Source: Eubacteriales bacterium (GTDB lineage: Bacteria; Bacillota; Clostridia; Lachnospirales; Lachnospiraceae). From it: a DNA stretch of 8,126 nucleotides. Location of the stretch: positions 1 to 8,126 of the forward strand of contig JAUNPT010000105.1 in the NCBI GenBank assembly GCA_030536565.1. Reading direction: 5' to 3'. The notes under the pieces were generated by a model, which was given only the letters and a program-made list of their open reading frames with translations, was not told where the DNA came from and did no database searches. The position numbers were made by a program, and so were the translations under genes. Of this stretch, positions 5,073-8,126 are shown piece by piece (position 1 is the first letter of the stretch; each line of letters starts with the position of its first letter).

Positions 5073-8000
5073 ATGAAGAAAATCAAACAGTTTAGAAGAT
5101 TAAGAACAGGTTGGAAGGTGCTTATAGCAGCAATCCTTGCGTGCTTTATTTTTGGCGGATATGTTATGTATGTACAGGCTGTTACAAGGGTAACAATGCT
5201 GCTTTCTACAAATGCGTTAACTATTTCATCGCAGGCATCATCACAGATGCTGTTTGTTAATACATTTACCGGACATGATGATAATATTATTACAGAGGAT
5301 AATATAACAAATAATGCTGAGAAGAATAATATTGAGTGGACTTCATCTGATTCGGAAATCGTAACATTTATATCAGATAATGCTGCAGGCGGCTATGCAA
5401 AGAAGGTTTATGGACTTACGCCTACTATATATGGAAAGCATGCTGGGACTGCAACGGTTACAGCAACATATTATTCTAAAACATATGACCAGAATGGAGC
5501 GGTAACTTCAAGTACAGCAATTACAAGTGTAAGTGCCAAGGTTACCGTTAGAATAGAACCTTCAATCACTACGACACCACCAGACGTTACATTATATTCT
5601 GTGGGTGATAAGATTAATATTACTGCTAATACTAATGAATCTAATAAACTGTTTATAGAAACAGAAAATGACCGTACGGGAACTCTTTCCAAAGATGGAA
5701 TTGTCAAGCTGGTTGCTTCAAGTGCATCGGCAGCGCAGTTAGAGGTTATTGGCGGAGGTCAGACCACAGTAACAGTAAGAACTGCAGATGGTGATGGCAA
5801 TTCAGACCTTTCCTACAGATTTGTTGTGCGAAGCAAGGTAGAATTTGTTACAGATCATGCTAATACGCAGGGACATCAGATTTTAATAGAGCAGAGTACA
5901 GGTAAGAAGTATATGGTTTTGTCAGATGTTGCATTTGAACCATTTTCCTATGAAAATGTTCCGTCAAATGTAATTTATCCGGCAACATCAGGAATTACAT
6001 ATCGTTCAAGTAATAAAGACATATGTACTGTGACAGCGGGAACTGTATGTGGTGTCTATGCTGGTGTGGCGGAAATGACAGCCGGCTTATATACAGTTGA
6101 CACAATGGGAAACGAGACAGCCTACACAAAAGATGCGGTTAATATTGTTGTTCCGTTTAAAAAGCTTGGAAGCCAGGTTAAAAATATTAATGTAGGTGAC
6201 CAGCTGCAGCTGTCAACATCAGCAATGCCAAGTCAGGTTACATTTTCAACGTCAAATAATACAGTCCTTCAGGTTGATTCCTCTACAGGACTTGTAACAG
6301 CGATGGGAGCCGGAACTGCACGTATTACAGCAGTTATTGATCAGGGTGAAGATGGCATAAGCAGATATGGACTTCCGACTTCATTGACATGGGATATTAC
6401 TGTAATAGATGGCTTTGGTTTAAGTACAACAAGCACAAGTGTTAATATTGGCGAGTCGTTTGATTTAACAGCACTTGTAACTAATGATATCGCCACAAAT
6501 CCTGTTACGTTCTCAGTTGCTAATCAGCCAAATGCAGAGGGGATAACACCAACAGGTGATTTGGTTACAATTGTTCAGGAAGGGGCAAAATTAACTGTTA
6601 CAGGTGTTGCCTCAGGTACAGTTGTTATTACGGCAAAACAGACATACAATGGAGTAATTAAACAGGCAACCTGTGTCGTATATGTCACAACGCCTGTGGG
6701 AAGTGTAAGTATAAATCCTTCATCAATACAGATTGACAGGGGAGATTCGGATACAGTCCAGCTGTTATTCAATCCGGCCGGGCCAACTAATGCAAATGTT
6801 TTGTGGTCATCATCTAATCCGGCAGTAGCTACAGTTGAGGGTGACAGCTATACAGCTACGATTAAAGGTGTTTCAGGTGGTGCGGCAACCATTACTGTTA
6901 TTACAGAGGACGGACTTAAGGTAGCAACCTGCGATGTATATGTGCGTGAACCTGTTACAGGAATTAATCTGAATGCAACTACAGTACATTCATCGATGGC
7001 TATAGGACAATATCAGCTTGTAGCTACAATACTTCCATTAGGAGAGGGAGTTAACAGGAATGTAACATGGTCATCATCAGACCCATCAGTTGCAACGGTT
7101 GATGAAAATGGTCTTGTTAAGTATGTAAAGCCAGGGTATTGTACTATTGTTGCAAAGACAGAAGATGGGGCATACATTGCGACATGTAATTTCTTTATTA
7201 ATATTCCAGTAGAGACTATTAAACTTGATTATACAGATGAAATAATGTCAATTGGCGGTTCACTTAGAATTACAGCAGAAGTGCTTCCGCTTGAAGCTTC
7301 AAATAGAACGGTATCATGGGAGTCTTCAAATACTAATGTGTGTATGGTAGATTCTAATGGACTTGTAACAGCAGTTGGAACAGGAAATTGTACAATTCTT
7401 TGTAAGTCACTTGATGGCGGAGCAACAGCTATGTGTAACATATATGTAAAGCAGCCGGTAACAAGTGTCATTCTTAATACAACAGATATTACAGTAAGGA
7501 AGGGACAGACATTCTGGCTTAATGCAACATGTCTGCCAGAGAATGCTGATAATAAGATATGTACATGGGAAAGCCGCGATACGGATGTATGTACAGTTGA
7601 AAATGATGGTAAGGTGACTGCTACAGGTGCAGGAACAACATCAATTATTGTAACTAATACAGATACTGGGCTTACAGCATACTGTGTTGTTACAGTTACA
7701 CAGCCAATTACAGGAATTACGCTTAATTCTACTTACCAGCAGCTCTGGGTGGGTGCAAAATATGCAATTATTCCTACAATTGAGCCATATGATGCGGAAA
7801 ATAAAAATGTAACTTATATGTCAAGTGACCCATCAGTTGCAACAGTTGATGAGTATGGTGTTGTAACTGCGGTAAAGGGTGGAAGCTGTGTTATTGAGGT
7901 TACTACAGAGGAAAGCCATCTGGTTGCTGCATGTACTATAGATGTTAAGGAATATGTATCATCAATCAGTTTAAGTGAAACTGATAAATTCATGAATGTT

Positions 8001-8126
8001 GGTGCATCAGGAACACTGACAGCATCAGTTGGAACAGAAACAGCTACAAATAAAACAATACAGTGGTCATCTTCAAATTATGATATATGTAGTGTAGATG
8101 CAAATGGTAATGTTATTGCAAATTCA
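5073..8126 (+). CDS. Large secreted or surface-anchored Big2 (Ig-like) repeat protein, 5' part
   Basis: Open for 1018 codons from ATG 5073 to the right edge with no stop; the C-terminus is missing. AGAGAGG (5061-5067) lies five bases before the start. Residues 1-15 are strongly basic (KKIKQFRRLR), then a hydrophobic stretch (about 15-34) ends in VQA36, a plausible signal-peptidase site; it may instead stay as a membrane anchor. The rest looks extracytoplasmic, Thr/Ser/Val/Asn-rich, and consists of bacterial Ig-like group 2 domains. Three or four degenerate units (about 37-445) show W-TSSD-EIVT and SSN-ICTV relics, and clear units follow from about 541. The landmark WSSS-P-VATVD recurs at W578, W666, W749, W832, Y915 and W998; the last four steps are exactly 83 residues. 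No enzyme, carbohydrate-binding, SLH or LPXTG motif is visible, but such parts often lie at the missing end. Likely a cell-surface stalk, adhesin or scaffold; the specific role is unknown. Confidence 0.85.
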   Translation, partial: MKKIKQFRRLRTGWKVLIAAILACFIFGGYVMYVQAVTRVTMLLSTNALTISSQASSQMLFVNTFTGHDDNIITEDNITNNAEKNNIEWTSSDSEIVTFISDNAAGGYAKKVYGLTPTIYGKHAGTATVTATYYSKTYDQNGAVTSSTAITSVSAKVTVRIEPSITTTPPDVTLYSVGDKINITANTNESNKLFIETENDRTGTLSKDGIVKLVASSASAAQLEVIGGGQTTVTVRTADGDGNSDLSYRFVVRSKVEFVTDHANTQGHQILIEQSTGKKYMVLSDVAFEPFSYENVPSNVIYPATSGITYRSSNKDICTVTAGTVCGVYAGVAEMTAGLYTVDTMGNETAYTKDAVNIVVPFKKLGSQVKNINVGDQLQLSTSAMPSQVTFSTSNNTVLQVDSSTGLVTAMGAGTARITAVIDQGEDGISRYGLPTSLTWDITVIDGFGLSTTSTSVNIGESFDLTALVTNDIATNPVTFSVANQPNAEGITPTGDLVTIVQEGAKLTVTGVASGTVVITAKQTYNGVIKQATCVVYVTTPVGSVSINPSSIQIDRGDSDTVQLLFNPAGPTNANVLWSSSNPAVATVEGDSYTATIKGVSGGAATITVITEDGLKVATCDVYVREPVTGINLNATTVHSSMAIGQYQLVATILPLGEGVNRNVTWSSSDPSVATVDENGLVKYVKPGYCTIVAKTEDGAYIATCNFFINIPVETIKLDYTDEIMSIGGSLRITAEVLPLEASNRTVSWESSNTNVCMVDSNGLVTAVGTGNCTILCKSLDGGATAMCNIYVKQPVTSVILNTTDITVRKGQTFWLNATCLPENADNKICTWESRDTDVCTVENDGKVTATGAGTTSIIVTNTDTGLTAYCVVTVTQPITGITLNSTYQQLWVGAKYAIIPTIEPYDAENKNVTYMSSDPSVATVDEYGVVTAVKGGSCVIEVTTEESHLVAACTIDVKEYVSSISLSETDKFMNVGASGTLTASVGTETATNKTIQWSSSNYDICSVDANGNVIANS
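6693..8126 (+). repeat. Tandem Big2 domain array (83-codon period)
   Basis: Codons 541-1018 of the surface-protein gene encode six consecutive Big2 units (the last one cut), beginning near residues 541, 626, 713, 794, 877 and 960. Units are about 249 bases and mostly well diverged in DNA, so this is an old protein-level repeat rather than recent satellite DNA. One exception is a 26-base block at 7080-7105 and 7827-7852 that differs at one base. Confidence 0.85.

Noticed and set aside
5086..5160. Lipoprotein signal peptide using the Cys in ILACF
   Set aside because: The -2 position is Leu and the Cys sits in the middle of the hydrophobic stretch; a signal-peptidase I site after VQA36 or an uncleaved anchor fits better.
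5471..7471. Minus-strand reading frames within the Big2 gene (5471-5707, 6575-6772, 7229-7471)
   Set aside because: Val/Thr-rich antisense images of a repetitive coding sequence, without ribosome binding sites or recognisable domains.

Overview
The window looks like a chromosomal stretch from a low-to-mid GC anaerobic Firmicute, probably a Lachnospiraceae-type gut or rumen fibre degrader. Support for this comes from AT-rich intergenic regions, strong AGGAG-type ribosome binding sites, textbook sigma-A promoters, a complete lower hexuronate (pectin/galacturonate) pathway, and a very long secreted protein built of bacterial Ig-like (Big2) domains. The taxonomic call is an inference from gene style; no marker gene is present.

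Layout: (1) 2-613, the 3' part of uxaB (tagaturonate reductase), followed by a strong stem-loop whose loop carries a good promoter -10. (2) 687-2174, uxaA (altronate dehydratase). (3) 2175-2495, a gene-free 321-base stretch. It holds two near-identical GC-rich 38-base repeats, each a chain of short palindromes, plus other small hairpins, and ends in a bidirectional terminator. (4) 2496-3593, minus strand, kdgK (2-keto-3-deoxygluconate kinase), convergent with uxaA. (5) 3594-3867, a divergent control region with a perfect TTGACA-17-TATAAT promoter facing right. (6) 3868-4827, a KDPG aldolase (eda/kdgA) carrying a C-terminal VOC/glyoxalase-like domain, then a strong terminator. (7) 4828-5072, a promoter region. 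(8) 5073 to the right edge, an open-ended 1018-codon reading frame for a signal/anchor-bearing Big2 repeat protein, cut by the window end.

The four metabolic genes make one route: tagaturonate to altronate (UxaB), altronate to 2-keto-3-deoxygluconate (UxaA), phosphorylation to KDPG (KdgK), and cleavage to pyruvate plus glyceraldehyde-3-phosphate (Eda). They are split over three transcription units on both strands rather than one operon. Uronate isomerase (uxaC), transporters and pectinases are not in view. The Big2 protein is transcribed independently, behind a terminator and its own promoter, and nothing in the visible sequence ties it to hexuronate metabolism.

The most distinctive elements are the duplicated multi-hairpin repeat downstream of uxaA, the KDPG aldolase-VOC fusion, and the regular cysteine columns in the Big2 array. 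None of them is shown here to be a new system.
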